From Clostridiales bacterium (GTDB taxonomy: Bacteria > Bacillota > Clostridia > Oscillospirales > Acutalibacteraceae), in assembly GCA_021202245.1 (NCBI GenBank), contig JAJQDK010000121.1:1848-16354 (forward strand): a stretch of DNA of 14,507 nucleotides. The letters run 5' to 3'. The notes beneath the pieces are model-generated. The model saw nothing but the letters and a program-made list of their open reading frames with translations, did no database searches and was not told where the DNA came from. The position numbers were made by a program, and so were the translations under genes. Shown piece by piece: positions 14,053 through 14,507 of this stretch (within the stretch, counting starts at the first letter, position 1; each line of letters starts with the position of its first letter).

Positions 14053-14232
14053 TCATACCTTTGTACATATAGAAAGCATAGCCGAAGTCAACTGTTCGTC
14101 TGTGATTTTGCCTTCAATCCACATTGAAAAATTTTCTTCAGTTTGTTCAGGAATAGGCACGCCTTCAATGCTGTTAATAGCCTTTGCAATTTTAACAGCT
14201 CTAAGGCGTTTTTCTTTTTCTTTATCAAGCAT
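14053..14232 (-). CDS. VbhA-like Fic antitoxin
   Basis: A 59-residue protein directly before fic. The helix KIAKAINSIEGVPIPEQTEE (14-33) matches the VbhA pattern in which a helix carrying an E-G pair inserts its Glu into the Fic ATP site; a second helix SMWIEGKITDEQL follows. The usual motif is S/TxxxE(G/N); here the residue four before Glu23 is Ile and Ser lies at minus two, a visible deviation. The open frame extends to 14331, but ATG at 14232 has AGGAGG at ideal spacing and lies just after the promoter, so the longer version is rejected. Stop TGA and the fic ATG are separated by one base. Confidence 0.85.
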   Translation of the reverse strand: MLDKEKEKRLRAVKIAKAINSIEGVPIPEQTEENFSMWIEGKITDEQLTSAMLSICTKV

Positions 14233-14257
14233 TGAAATACCTCCTTCTTCAAAATTT

Positions 14258-14286
14258 ATTGTACTCAATATTAAGAAATTAGTCAA
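14258..14286 (-). promoter_or_regulatory. Promoter of the antitoxin-fic operon
   Basis: On the minus strand TTGACT (14286-14281), 17 bp and TACAAT (14263-14258) form a strong promoter with a leader of about 20 bases to the antitoxin ATG. No clear operator palindrome overlaps it. Bases 14287-14452 upstream are AT-rich; ACGAATGTA occurs twice there (14350-14358 and 14409-14417), otherwise nothing is recognised. Confidence 0.8.
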
Positions 14287-14452
14287 GAAATATATTAAAA
14301 TAGAATAAAAACTATAATTTATTTTTATCAATTTTTGATTTAACGGTAAACGAATGTAGTTTTATCAAATTTTTAATAAAACCATACTGCCTTTACCTAC
14401 AGACAGGTACGAATGTACTGCTAAAAATCAAATCTATTCGTATATCGGCGAA

Positions 14453-14507
14453 AGACAGAAATGCCGGAATTATTAGCAACCGTTGAACATTTTGATGCCT
14501 GAAACAA
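14453..14507. repeat. Direct repeat, right copy, cut by window end
   Basis: Identical over all 55 visible bases to 13055-13109. Both copies contain a short frame ATG...TGA of 13 codons (MPELLATVEHFDA), probably fortuitous or the tail of an older gene. It continues past the window. Confidence 0.95.

Noticed and set aside
13055..14507. Insertion sequence with the 55-bp repeats as ends
   Set aside because: The repeats are direct rather than inverted and no transposase lies between them.

Overview
The window reads as chromosomal DNA of a gut-type Clostridia, most like the Ruminococcus/Oscillospiraceae group. The grounds are a type I dockerin at the end of a secreted protein, a Gram-positive style Ddl-MurF wall-synthesis pair, strong GGAGG-type ribosome binding sites, and a clostridial TnpV and Cys-rich KTR protein in the accessory part. 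This assignment is inference from gene content; no rRNA or other marker is present.

Regions 1-9640 look like resident chromosome. Bases 2-718 hold the C-terminal part of a secreted dockerin protein (Gly-rich repeats, Thr/Glu-rich linker, dockerin). Convergent to it is an AMP-forming acyl-CoA synthetase (861-2513, minus). A divergent promoter at 2903-2931 starts a plus-strand operon: structured leader, MIF-like tautomerase, a yjbQ-family gene broken by an in-frame amber codon, D-Ala-D-Ala ligase, a second structured intergenic element, and murF, closed by a bidirectional terminator at 6432-6470. On the minus strand follow a YwlG/UPF0340 protein, a FliB-like Cys-cluster protein and, upstream of the latter in the same operon, a membrane-anchored XRE regulator with an Asp-Ser repeat in its predicted extracytoplasmic loop.

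From about 9650 to the right end the DNA is visibly more AT-rich and looks like accessory, decayed mobile DNA. A run of three hairpins (9668-9723) marks the border. A PadR-type repressor, an alpha/beta hydrolase and a KTR protein form one overlapping operon behind a near-perfect consensus promoter with a palindromic operator. Then come a tnpV gene with a one-base homopolymer frameshift, the 3' end of a tyrosine recombinase (truncated and frameshifted), an unrecognised 244-residue protein ending in a terminator that overlaps its stop codon, and a VbhA-like antitoxin plus Fic toxin module. The Fic module is bracketed by two exact copies of a repeat of at least 55 bases, the second cut by the window end.

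I did not find a demonstrable new multi-gene system. The best leads are the direct repeats around the Fic module, the two or three related structured intergenic RNA-like elements in the cell-wall operon region, the amber-interrupted yjbQ, and the unrecognised 244-residue gene.
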